A stretch of 64,000 nucleotides of DNA from Achromobacter sp. UMC46 (lineage in GTDB: Bacteria > Pseudomonadota > Gammaproteobacteria > Burkholderiales > Burkholderiaceae_B): the NCBI RefSeq assembly GCF_014170335.1, contig NZ_LZZS01000016.1, forward strand, positions 62,001-126,000. The letters run 5' to 3'. The position numbers and the translations under genes are program-made. Below are positions 45,097 to 53,234 of the stretch, one piece after another; position 1 is the first letter of the stretch; each line of letters begins with the position of its first letter. The notes beneath the pieces were generated by a model. It did no database searches and was not told the origin of the DNA. It saw only the letters and a list, made by a program, of their open reading frames with translations.

Positions 45097-45963
45097 ATGA
45101 GCAAGAGCTGGAAGTCGTTTGTGGGTGCAGTGGGTGCGGTGGCAATGATGGGGGCGGGCGGCGCATATGCCGCCGACGCGCCGCCGGACATCAAGCTGAT
45201 GCAGCTGTCGGTCGGCAAGATCGAGCTGGACAAGGGCTTCATGACCGCGATGGTGGACGTGGGCACCAAGATCAAGATTCCCGTGCCGGCCTATGTGATC
45301 CAGCATCCGCGCGGGCTGGTGCTGTTCGACACCGGCATGAATCAGGCCACCGCCGACGGCAACTGCGCCAATTATTGGGGGCAGGGCCTGTGCGGCGCCT
45401 TCAATTCCATCCAGGGCCGCGACGACGTCGTGGACCGCCAGCTGAAGGCTGCCGGCTTTGACGTCAGCGATGTGAAGTACGTCGTCTATTCGCACTTCCA
45501 CCTGGACCACGCGGGCAACATCAAGATGTTCCCCAAGGCCAGGCACGTCGTGCAGAAGGCCGAACTGCGCGCCGCCTGGTGGCCCGAGAAGTTCCAGCGC
45601 GCCGCCTACGTGATGAAGGACTTCGACACCACGCGCGACTACGACTTCATTCAGGTGGAAGGCGACTTCGACCTGTTCGGTGACGGCACCATCGTGCTGC
45701 TGGACACCAAGGGGCACACGCAGGGCCATCAATCCCTGCAGGTGAAGCTGAAGAACACCGGCACGGTGCTGCTGGCGGCGGACGCCATCTACACAGGCGA
45801 GAACGAGGCGGGCGTGATCCCCGGCATTACTTGGAACACGGCGGCATCCATGCAGGCCATCGACCGTCTGAAGCAAATCCGCGACGCGCGCCAGGGCCAG
45901 CTCTGGTACAGCCATGACGCGGAGCAGCACGCGCAGAACGCCAAGACCAAAGTCTTTGACTGA
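45097..45963 (+). CDS. Exported metallo-beta-lactamase-fold lactonase (AHL-lactonase-like)
   Basis: 288 residues with a signal peptide ending in AYA-ADAPPD. Dinuclear zinc motif HFHLDH at 133-138 (H133, H135, D137, H138), then GHTQGH (His207) and Asp229, all expected of N-acyl-homoserine lactone lactonases. The lactonase half LVLFDTGMNQ is also typical. Predicted periplasmic or secreted, unlike the cytoplasmic AiiA type. GAGGAGAC precedes the ATG. The ABC ATPase gene begins 11 nt after its stop, so they are one transcript. It might degrade signals or another lactone. Confidence 0.85.
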   Translation: MSKSWKSFVGAVGAVAMMGAGGAYAADAPPDIKLMQLSVGKIELDKGFMTAMVDVGTKIKIPVPAYVIQHPRGLVLFDTGMNQATADGNCANYWGQGLCGAFNSIQGRDDVVDRQLKAAGFDVSDVKYVVYSHFHLDHAGNIKMFPKARHVVQKAELRAAWWPEKFQRAAYVMKDFDTTRDYDFIQVEGDFDLFGDGTIVLLDTKGHTQGHQSLQVKLKNTGTVLLAADAIYTGENEAGVIPGITWNTAASMQAIDRLKQIRDARQGQLWYSHDAEQHAQNAKTKVFD

Positions 45964-45974
45964 CGGGCGGCGCC

Positions 45975-46931
45975 ATGCAGCCGGCAGTTGCCTTGCACCA
46001 GGTCTGCAAGTCGTTCGGGCCGCGCCAGGTCCTGCATTCGCTGAGCCTGTCCGTCAGGCCCGGTGAAATTGTGGGCCTGCTGGGTCCGAACGGCAGCGGC
46101 AAGACCACGACCCTGCGTTTGATGGCCGGATTCCATGCGCCGGACAGCGGCCGCATCACGGTCTGCGGGCGCGAACCGGCCCCGGGCCGCGGCAACGCGG
46201 ACATCGGCTATTTGCCGGAACGGGCGCCGCTCTATGACACGCTGACGGTGACGCAGTACCTGGAGTTCGGCGCGGGCGTCAAGGTGGCGGGCGCGGCGTC
46301 TGCGCGCCGCCGGGCCATCGAACGCGCGATCGACGGCTTCGATCTGCAAGGGGTGGCGCGCACCATGATCGGCCGACTGTCCAAGGGTCAGCGCCAGCGC
46401 GTGGGTTTGGCGCAGGCCGTGCTGAACGACCCGCCGGTACTGCTGCTGGACGAAGCCACCAATGGCCTTGATCCGGTGCAGATCGTCGAGGCGCGCGCAA
46501 TGATCCGGCGTTGCGCCGAGGGCCGTGCCGTGGTGTTCAGCAGCCATTTGATGCAAGAGGTGGAGGCCTTGTGCACCCGGATCGCCATCCTGCGCCAAGG
46601 CAGGTTGGTGGAAGACGCGGCGCTGGGCCAGGCGCAGACGGCTCTGCAACTGCAGCTGGCGTTGCCGGCGGCGCGCCACGCGGCGCTGCACGCGGCATTG
46701 TCGGCCTGCCCGGGCGTGCGCGGCGTGGATGCCGCGGCATCGGACTCGGGGCTGAGCAAGTGGCGCGTCAGTTGGGAGGCGGAGGAGGACGGGGCGACGT
46801 GTGATGCGGTATTGCGCATCGTCCTGGCGCATGCGGAACTGCGCGCCGTGCTGTCGCTGCACGACGCGGTGGAAACCCGTCTGCTGGCTGCGCTGGCCCC
46901 TAACGACCCCTTGCTGCGGAGGCGGGCATGA
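45975..46931 (+). CDS. ABC transporter ATP-binding protein, Gld/Nat-type exporter
   Basis: 318 residues. Walker A GPNGSGKTTT, signature LSKGQRQRVGLAQ, Walker B VLLLDEATNGLDP, H-loop SSHLM. Typical of ABC-2-type exporters (GldA/NatA/CcmA-like) with a C-terminal extension of about 90 residues. Partners follow directly: the permease start overlaps its stop by 4 nt (46928-46931). The lactonase gene is just upstream. Cargo unknown. Confidence 0.9.
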   Translation: MQPAVALHQVCKSFGPRQVLHSLSLSVRPGEIVGLLGPNGSGKTTTLRLMAGFHAPDSGRITVCGREPAPGRGNADIGYLPERAPLYDTLTVTQYLEFGAGVKVAGAASARRRAIERAIDGFDLQGVARTMIGRLSKGQRQRVGLAQAVLNDPPVLLLDEATNGLDPVQIVEARAMIRRCAEGRAVVFSSHLMQEVEALCTRIAILRQGRLVEDAALGQAQTALQLQLALPAARHAALHAALSACPGVRGVDAAASDSGLSKWRVSWEAEEDGATCDAVLRIVLAHAELRAVLSLHDAVETRLLAALAPNDPLLRRRA

Positions 46932-47641
46932 AAGGCTTCGGGGCGTTGTATCGGAAGGAATTGCGGACCGACTTCGGGTCGCCCGTGGCGCTGGTGGTGG
47001 TGGCCGTTTTCTGGGCGCTGTCGGGCTACCTGTTCAGCTTCAACCTGTTCTTCGTCAGCACCGGGCAGATGGTGACGGCGTTCCACAACATGACGATCCT
47101 GCTGATCCTGGTGATGCCGCTGGTCAGCATGCGGGCGTTTGCCGAAGAGGCGCGGCAGGGCACGTTGGAGCTACTGCTGACCCTGCCGCTGTCGGACGCG
47201 GTGCTGGTGGCCGCCAAGTACGCCGCCGGGTTGACGGTGCTGGCGTTGATGTTGGCGGGCACGACAGCCGCCGTGCTGCCGCTGGCCTGGTACGGGCAGC
47301 CCGACTACGGCCCGATCCTGGGCGGCTACATCGGCGTGTTCCTGTATGGCGCGCTGTTCCTGGCGATCGGCATCGCGGTGTCCAGCGCCTGCACCAACCA
47401 GATCGTGGCCGCCAGCGCCACCTGGGGCATCCTGGTGCTGCTGTGGTTCATCGATTACCCTGCGGCGCTGGACGCGTTTCCGGCGCTGTCGCCGTTCTTC
47501 CAGGCCTTGTCCCTGTCGGCGCAGCATGTGGATTTCATCCGTGGCGTCCTGCCCGGACCCGCCACCGTGACGCTGGCCAGCGTAGCCGTGCTGGCGCTGA
47601 TGATCGCCGCCGTCAACCTGAAGCGCTGGAGGCTGCGATGA
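46928..47641 (+). CDS. ABC-2-type permease (GldF-like)
   Basis: 237 residues with six hydrophobic segments, typical of ABC-2 permeases; starts YRKELRTDFGSPVALVVVAVFWALSGYLFSF. Inner-membrane channel part of the exporter encoded with the ATPase at 45975. Overlaps the ATPase gene and the following GldG-like gene by 4 nt each, so all are translationally coupled. Confidence 0.88.
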   Translation: MKGFGALYRKELRTDFGSPVALVVVAVFWALSGYLFSFNLFFVSTGQMVTAFHNMTILLILVMPLVSMRAFAEEARQGTLELLLTLPLSDAVLVAAKYAAGLTVLALMLAGTTAAVLPLAWYGQPDYGPILGGYIGVFLYGALFLAIGIAVSSACTNQIVAASATWGILVLLWFIDYPAALDAFPALSPFFQALSLSAQHVDFIRGVLPGPATVTLASVAVLALMIAAVNLKRWRLR

Positions 47642-49023
47642 TGCCGGGTACGTCCTGGCGGCGCGCCGGCAAGCGCTTGTCGCTATGGCTGCCTGTGCTG
47701 GCGGTGGCCGCGCTGCTGCTGGCGCTGAACCTGTGGGCGGCGCGCAACCTGGGGCGCATGGACCTGACGGCGCAGCGGCTCTACAGCCTGGCGCCCGAAA
47801 GCGTCGAGGTGGCCCGCCAGGTCAAGCAGCCCGTCACGGTCACGTGGTTCTACGACCTGCGCAACAAAAGCATGGTCGACGCGCTGGAACTGCTGCGCCA
47901 GTACGAGCACGCCAATCCGTTGATCCGCGTGCGCGGCGTGGATCCGGCGCTGCGGCCGGCCGAGGCGCGCGAAGCGGGCATCCAATTCGCGGGCAGCGCC
48001 GTGCTGGCCGCCGATAGCCGCAGGCTGACGATCAATGGCGGCACGGAAACCGACTTCACCAATGCGCTGCTGCGCATCAGCCAACGCGGCGCGCAAACGG
48101 TCTGCTTCACGCAGGGCCATCGCGAAGCCGCGCTGGACAGCCTGACGTCGCTGGACGACCTGGAAGACCACGGCGACGACGAGAATCTGGTGGCGCGCGT
48201 CGAGGTCCATGAACAGCATGGCATGGCCATGGCGCGCAACGCCTTGCAGACGCTGGGCTTTGCCACCCGGGGCGTGAACGCCGGCAGCCTGACGCAAGCG
48301 CTGCCGGCCTGCGCCGTGGTGGTGGCGGCGGGGCCGCGCACGCCCTTCGGCGACGACGACGCCCAGGCGCTGCGCGGCTGGACGGCCGCGGGCGGCAAGA
48401 CCCTGCTGCTGCTGGAGCCGGATACCCCCCACGGCCTGGACGCGCTGCTGGGCGATTTCGGCATCGCCCGTCCGCCAGGGGCACTGGCCGATCCGGGCAG
48501 CCACTACCGCAATGATCCAGGCAGCCCCGCTGTCAGCGACTACACGCGCCACAAGATGACGCGCGGCTTGCCGCTGAGCTTCTTCCCCGGCGCGGCGGGT
48601 CTGGAGCCGGCAGGCGACAGCCTGCCCAAGGGCGTCGTCGTGACCCCGTTGGCGCAGACCTCCGGCCAGGCGCATCTGCCCGGCCAGCCCGCCGCGCGCT
48701 ACACCCTGATCGCACTAGCCACCCGCAACGCGCAAGCGGCCAGCGCGGACGGCACGGCACACCCGGCGCTGTTGGTGGCGGGCGACAGCGATTTCGCCAC
48801 CAACCGCCATTTCGCCACGCTGGGCAATGGCGCCTTGTTCACCAGCGCGGTGACCTTGCTGGCGGGCCAGGACGCCTTGCTGACCCTGCGGCCGCGCCAT
48901 TACGAAGGCCGCCGCGTCGAACTCACCAACCGGCAGATGCGGGTGGTGTTCTGGACCAGCACGGTCGCGCTGCCCTTGCTGGCGTTGATGACGGGGTTGC
49001 TGCTGTGGTGGAGGCGGCGGTGA
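47638..49023 (+). CDS. GldG-like ABC-associated protein
   Basis: 461 residues. One N-terminal TM helix (about 16-35), a large extracytoplasmic domain beginning RMDLTAQRLYSLAPESVEVARQV, and a TM helix at the end (VALPLLALMTGLLLWWRRR). This N-terminal motif is characteristic of GldG-family proteins that accompany GldA/GldF. ATG overlaps the permease stop (47638-47641). Its function outside gliding bacteria is not known; it is probably the periplasmic arm of the exporter. Confidence 0.85.
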   Translation: MMPGTSWRRAGKRLSLWLPVLAVAALLLALNLWAARNLGRMDLTAQRLYSLAPESVEVARQVKQPVTVTWFYDLRNKSMVDALELLRQYEHANPLIRVRGVDPALRPAEAREAGIQFAGSAVLAADSRRLTINGGTETDFTNALLRISQRGAQTVCFTQGHREAALDSLTSLDDLEDHGDDENLVARVEVHEQHGMAMARNALQTLGFATRGVNAGSLTQALPACAVVVAAGPRTPFGDDDAQALRGWTAAGGKTLLLLEPDTPHGLDALLGDFGIARPPGALADPGSHYRNDPGSPAVSDYTRHKMTRGLPLSFFPGAAGLEPAGDSLPKGVVVTPLAQTSGQAHLPGQPAARYTLIALATRNAQAASADGTAHPALLVAGDSDFATNRHFATLGNGALFTSAVTLLAGQDALLTLRPRHYEGRRVELTNRQMRVVFWTSTVALPLLALMTGLLLWWRRR

Positions 49024-49574
49024 TGTCGGCGCGCGCCCTGTGGCCGCTGTTGCTGGTGGCCGGCGCGGGGCTGTCGGCCTGGCAATGGCACGAGGCGGCC
49101 GACGGGACGGCCAGCCATGGCGGCCACACGCACCTGCACGACGACGCCGGCAAACCGGCGCGCCTGTACGCCTGGGACGCCGCCCAGGCTACGCACGTCA
49201 CGCTTGCCACGCCCGCCGCGTCGGTCACGCTGACCCGCGCCGGCCAAGGGTGGGCGGCGATGCCCGAGGGCGCCGCCGGCGGGTTCGACGCGGCGCAGTT
49301 CCTGGCGCTGTTTTCACAGGCCCGCAGCGACCGCGCGCTGGCGCCCCATGCCGACCAGCCATACGGATTGAGCCCACCCCAATTGCGCATCGACATCCGC
49401 GACGCGACGGGCGTGCGCCTCGCCCAAATGGAGGTAGGCGCGCTGGCGCCGGATGGCCTAGGCCGTTATGTGCAATTGCCTGGTGAAGCGCAGATCCGCA
49501 TCATCCCCGACTACCAGACCCGGGCGCCGATGGCGGCGATGGTGCAGGTAAACCCGCATGCGGAAATCCCCTAG
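49023..49574 (+). CDS. Membrane-anchored protein of the Gld-like ABC operon (DUF4340-like position)
   Basis: 183 residues. One N-terminal TM helix (LWPLLLVAGAGLSAWQW), a His-rich stretch (HGGHTHLHDD) near residues 30-45 that might bind metal, then a soluble extracytoplasmic part. ATG at 49023 overlaps the stop of the GldG-like gene; a GTG at 49005 is possible. DUF4340-type proteins are common in this position in Gld-like sets, but I cannot confirm membership by eye. Last gene of the lactonase-ABC operon. Confidence 0.7.
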   Translation: MSARALWPLLLVAGAGLSAWQWHEAADGTASHGGHTHLHDDAGKPARLYAWDAAQATHVTLATPAASVTLTRAGQGWAAMPEGAAGGFDAAQFLALFSQARSDRALAPHADQPYGLSPPQLRIDIRDATGVRLAQMEVGALAPDGLGRYVQLPGEAQIRIIPDYQTRAPMAAMVQVNPHAEIP

Positions 49575-49892
49575 GCGACGGCCACTCTATCGCTTGTGAA
49601 GCCCGGCTTGCACAAAGATAAATAGGCGCTGAAAAGGGGCATACCTATACTTCGTTTCCACTATCGGAGGGGATCGCCGGGCGGCTTTATCCGCCCGGCG
49701 ATCCCCCCACATAAACGCCTTCCGGCCCGCCTCGCCTCGCATCGACGGCGGGTACGGCAAGGTCCATAAAGAGACAAGGGCGCGCCAAGCGCGTCCGGGG
49801 CTAAAAGCCCGTACCGCCGTGCTGGGGATTCCACGTTGCCGCGGCAACGCGTCGCCCTCGCGGCAGGTGCTTAGCGTATTGGGAGAAGACGC
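49575..49892. other. 318-bp intergenic region before the ABC importer operon
   Basis: No gene. Contains a 16-bp perfect hairpin GGGGATCGCCGGGCGG / complement with a 6-nt loop (49669-49706), and a 16-bp perfect palindrome CGTTGCCGCGGCAACG (49834-49849) 44 bp before the next start. The hairpin may end the lactonase-ABC transcript (no T-run); the palindrome may be an operator of the importer operon. Confidence 0.5.
49834..49849. promoter_or_regulatory. 16-bp palindrome upstream of the importer operon
   Basis: CGTTGCCG CGGCAACG, perfect, no spacer, placed where a repressor could act. No regulator gene is adjacent, so the binding protein is unknown. Confidence 0.4.
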
Positions 49893-50798
49893 TTGACCTG
49901 GGATCTACTGCCTCTTGCCTTGGTGGACGGCGTGGCCTACGCCAGTCTGCTGTTCCTGGTGTCGATGGGCTTGACGCTGGTGTTCGGCGTGATGGGCATC
50001 TTGAACGTCGCCCACGGCGCCTTCTACGCCTTCGGCGGTTACGCCGCGGCCAGCCTGGTGATGTTCCTGGCGCCCAAGACCGACTCCCCTTTGCTGCTGT
50101 TCGCGGCCTTGTTCGTGGCCGCCATCGCCGTGGGCCTGGCGTTGGGCAGCATCATGGAATTCGTGCTGATCCGCCGGGCCCAGAACTACGACCCCATCCT
50201 GAAACTGCTGATCACCTTCGGCGGCTTCCTGATGCTGGAAGACATCCAGCGCCTGCTGTGGGGCGCGCAGCCCTACAGCGCCAGCGAGGTCGTCAACCGG
50301 CTGGGCAACATCGAAATCGGCGACATCACCTACACCACCTATCAGCTGGTCGTGGTGCCGGTGACGGCGGTGCTGGCCTACGTGTGCCTGGAATTCTTCC
50401 TGCGCCACACCAAGCTGGGCAAGCAGACCGTGGCCACCACGCACAACCGCGAGGTGGCGACGTCGCTGGGCATCAACGCCAAGAAGATCGGCTACGTCAC
50501 CTTCGTGATCGCCACCATCCTGGGCGCGCTGGGCGGCGCGATGGCCGCGCCCACCACGTCGCTGGTGCCGGGTGCCGGCACGGACATGACGGTGCTGTCG
50601 TTCGCGGTGGTCGCGACCGCCGGCCTGGGCCAGATCACGGGCGCGCTGATCGCCGCGCTGCTGATCGGCATCATCCGTGCCATTGCCGTCTATGCCGCAC
50701 CCGAACTGGAAGTGGCGGTGCCGTACATCATCATGGTGCTGGTGCTGATCATCCGGCCGCACGGCCTGTTCACGGTCGCTCAAGCGCGGAGGATCTGA
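49893..50798 (+). CDS. LivH-type ABC importer permease
   Basis: 301 residues, about eight hydrophobic segments, with the BPD_transp_2 features LTLVFGVMGILNVAHGAFYAFGGYAA and FAVVATAGLGQITGALIAALLIGIIR. TTG start, preceded by GGGAGAAG. Forms the membrane channel with the LivM-like protein. First gene of an eight-gene operon. Substrate probably not a plain branched-chain amino acid, given the downstream oxidoreductases. Confidence 0.92.
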   Translation: MTWDLLPLALVDGVAYASLLFLVSMGLTLVFGVMGILNVAHGAFYAFGGYAAASLVMFLAPKTDSPLLLFAALFVAAIAVGLALGSIMEFVLIRRAQNYDPILKLLITFGGFLMLEDIQRLLWGAQPYSASEVVNRLGNIEIGDITYTTYQLVVVPVTAVLAYVCLEFFLRHTKLGKQTVATTHNREVATSLGINAKKIGYVTFVIATILGALGGAMAAPTTSLVPGAGTDMTVLSFAVVATAGLGQITGALIAALLIGIIRAIAVYAAPELEVAVPYIIMVLVLIIRPHGLFTVAQARRI

Positions 50799-51814
50799 TG
50801 AAAGTCGCCGTACTCAGTCTCGTGGCCGCGCTGGCCACGCTATTCCTGGGCTATTCCTATTCCTGGACCATCACGCCCATCGTCATCGGCCTGACCTACG
50901 CCATCGCCGCGCTGGGCGTGTCGGTGATGGCCCGCGCCGGCCAGATCTCGTTCGGCCACGCGATGTACTCCTGCATCTCGGCCTATACCGTCGCCTTCCT
51001 GGCGCGTGCCATGCCCGGCACCGACGCCCTGGTGCTGATCCTGGCGGGTGTCGTCGCCAGCTTTGCATCGGCCGTCGTGATCGGCCTGTTCGTGGTGCGC
51101 TACCGCGGGATCTTCTTCGGCATGCTGAACCTGGCGCTGAGCATGGTGCTGTTCGCGTTGCTGGGCAAGCTCTACACCCTGACAGGCGGCTCGGACGGCT
51201 TGCGCATCGTGCGCCCGGCCATGGCCGGTGTCCTGATGGAGCGCGAATCGTTCGAACGCGCATTGCTGGTGCTGACGCTGGTGCTGTCGATGGCGTTGGC
51301 CTGGTGGGTGCAGCGCTATTTCCGGTCGGGCAGCGGGCAGGCCCTGTCGGCGATCAAGACGAACGAGACGCGCATCGAATACCTGGGGTTTTCCGCGTAC
51401 TTCATCATGTGGAAGGGCTATCTGCTGTCGGCCGTCGTGGTGGGCTTCTCGGGCGCCATCCTGGCCTTGATGCAGGGTCTGGTCACGCCGGAAATCGGAT
51501 CGTGGCTGCGCTCGGGGGAATTCGTGTTCATCACGATCCTGGGCGGGGCCGGCCACGCGGCCGGGGCGTTCCTGGGTGCGGTGGGCTTCGAGACGGTCAA
51601 GCTCGTGTCGGCGGCCTACTTCCCTGGTTTGTGGCAGTTCTTGCTGGGGCTGACCTTGATCCTGGTGATCTTCATGTTCCCCACCGGATTCGTCGGCCAG
51701 ATCATGAAACGCGCCGCGGCCCGAAAGCGCGACCAGGCACGTGCAGAGGCACGCGCCGGCGCCACCGTGCAGGCTCGGGTTCAGGCCAGCGCGCAAGCCT
51801 CGGTGAGGAACTGA
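50798..51814 (+). CDS. LivM-type ABC importer permease
   Basis: 338 residues, about nine hydrophobic segments, ISFGHAMYSCISAY and GGSDGLR motifs typical of LivM. ATG overlaps the LivH-like stop by 1 nt and has GGAGGAT upstream. An unusual Arg/Ala-rich tail of about 30 residues (KRDQARAEARAGATVQARVQ) extends past the usual end. Confidence 0.92.
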   Translation: MKVAVLSLVAALATLFLGYSYSWTITPIVIGLTYAIAALGVSVMARAGQISFGHAMYSCISAYTVAFLARAMPGTDALVLILAGVVASFASAVVIGLFVVRYRGIFFGMLNLALSMVLFALLGKLYTLTGGSDGLRIVRPAMAGVLMERESFERALLVLTLVLSMALAWWVQRYFRSGSGQALSAIKTNETRIEYLGFSAYFIMWKGYLLSAVVVGFSGAILALMQGLVTPEIGSWLRSGEFVFITILGGAGHAAGAFLGAVGFETVKLVSAAYFPGLWQFLLGLTLILVIFMFPTGFVGQIMKRAAARKRDQARAEARAGATVQARVQASAQASVRN

Positions 51815-51816
51815 AG

Positions 51817-52557
51817 ATGAAACCCCTCATTCAAACCACCGGCCTGTATCTGGCTTTCGGCGGCGTCGTCGCGGCCAACAACATCGACTTCGAACTGCAT
51901 GAAGGCGAACGCCTGGCCGTGATCGGACAGAACGGCGCCGGCAAGACCACCTTCATCAACATCTGCACGGGGTATCTGGCGCCGTCCAAGGGCAAGGTGT
52001 ATTTCGACGGTCGTGACGTCACGGCCATGGCGCCGCGCAAGATCGTGCGCCTGGGGCTGGGGCGGTCGTTCCAGCTGCCGCAGCTGTTCACCGAGCATAC
52101 GGTGCGCCAATGCGTGCAGATTGCAGCCGCCCGCCGCAACAAGGAACTCAGCTGGTTCCGGTCGCTGGAAAGCACCATCGACGACAAAGCAGTGGACGCC
52201 ACGCTGGACCTGGTGGGCCTGCTGCCCGAAGCCGACGAAGCCTCCATCGAATTGCCGGAAGGCAAGCGCAAGCTGCTGGACGTGGCGATGGCGCTGGCCC
52301 TGCAACCCAAATTACTGATCATGGACGAGCCGACCAGCGGCGTCGCGTCCGAGGACAAGTTCGCCTTGATGGAAACCGTGATGCATGCGCTGGACGAACG
52401 CCGCGTGACAAGCTGGTTCGTCGAGCACGATGTGGACATCGTGTCGCGCTACGCCACGCGGGTGGCCGCCTGGATCGCGGGCAAGGTGGCCGCGGACGGC
52501 ACGCCCGACGAGGTCTTGAACAACCCGCAGATCAAAAGCGAAGTGCTGGGGGCCTGA
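51817..52557 (+). CDS. LivG-type ABC importer ATPase
   Basis: 246 residues. Walker A GQNGAGKTT, Walker B LLIMDEPTSG, His-loop VEHDVD. The signature region reads LPEGKRKLLDVAMAL rather than the usual LSGGQ-type, as in other LivG proteins. Gap to LivM is 2 nt. Confidence 0.92.
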   Translation: MKPLIQTTGLYLAFGGVVAANNIDFELHEGERLAVIGQNGAGKTTFINICTGYLAPSKGKVYFDGRDVTAMAPRKIVRLGLGRSFQLPQLFTEHTVRQCVQIAAARRNKELSWFRSLESTIDDKAVDATLDLVGLLPEADEASIELPEGKRKLLDVAMALALQPKLLIMDEPTSGVASEDKFALMETVMHALDERRVTSWFVEHDVDIVSRYATRVAAWIAGKVAADGTPDEVLNNPQIKSEVLGA

Positions 52558-52560
52558 ACC

Positions 52561-53217
52561 ATGTTGAACCTATCGGCCATCAACGTCGACCTGGCGGGCA
52601 ACCGCATCCTGCGCGACGTCAGCGCAAGTTTCGAACCGTCCAAGACCATCGGCATCGTGGGCCGCAACGGCGCGGGCAAGACCACGCTGCTGCGCACCAT
52701 CATGGGCCTGACGAAGATCAAGTCGGGCAAGATCGCTTTCGACGGCACGGACCTGACCGCCTTGCCCGGGCACAAGCGCGCCGCCCTGAAGGTAGGGTAC
52801 GCACCCGAAGACCGCGTGATCTTCCCCACCATGACGGTGGAAGAAAACCTGAATCTGCCGTGCGAGGTGCAAGGCCAGTCCAAGGCTCAGATCGCCGCGC
52901 GCATCGCCACGGTGCTGAAGGTGGTGCCGCAGCTGGAACCCATGCTGAGCCGGTCCGGCTCTGCGTTGTCGGGCGGCCAGGGAAAGATGGTGGCGCTGGC
53001 GCGCGCCATCATGGTCGGCACCCGCCTCTTGATGCTGGACGAGCCTTTCCAGGGCCTTGCCCCGAAGCTGGCGCGCGACTACACCGAAGCGCTGGCGCGG
53101 CTGAAAGAGCTGCAACCCGACCTATGCGTAGTGATCACCGAGTCCAACGTGAAGTTGCTTGGCGACATTCCCGACCAGATATGGACGATCGAGCGCGGCT
53201 CGATCACCTTGAACTGA
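52561..53217 (+). CDS. LivF-type ABC importer ATPase
   Basis: 218 residues. Walker A GRNGAGKTT, signature LSGGQGKMVALARAI, Walker B LLMLDEPFQGLAP. Shorter at the end than usual LivF (about 235). Gap to the LivG-like gene is 3 nt. Confidence 0.92.
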   Translation: MLNLSAINVDLAGNRILRDVSASFEPSKTIGIVGRNGAGKTTLLRTIMGLTKIKSGKIAFDGTDLTALPGHKRAALKVGYAPEDRVIFPTMTVEENLNLPCEVQGQSKAQIAARIATVLKVVPQLEPMLSRSGSALSGGQGKMVALARAIMVGTRLLMLDEPFQGLAPKLARDYTEALARLKELQPDLCVVITESNVKLLGDIPDQIWTIERGSITLN

Positions 53218-53234
53218 ATACCCGGAGACTTTCC

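Noticed and set aside
46801..47637. In-frame upstream extension of the GldG-like gene over the permease
   Set aside because: Shadow frame; the ATG overlapping the permease stop at 47638 is followed directly by the expected membrane helix.
52110..53234. In-frame upstream extension of the aldehyde dehydrogenase over the ABC ATPase genes
   Set aside because: Shadow of the ATPase genes; the aldehyde dehydrogenase begins naturally at 53235.
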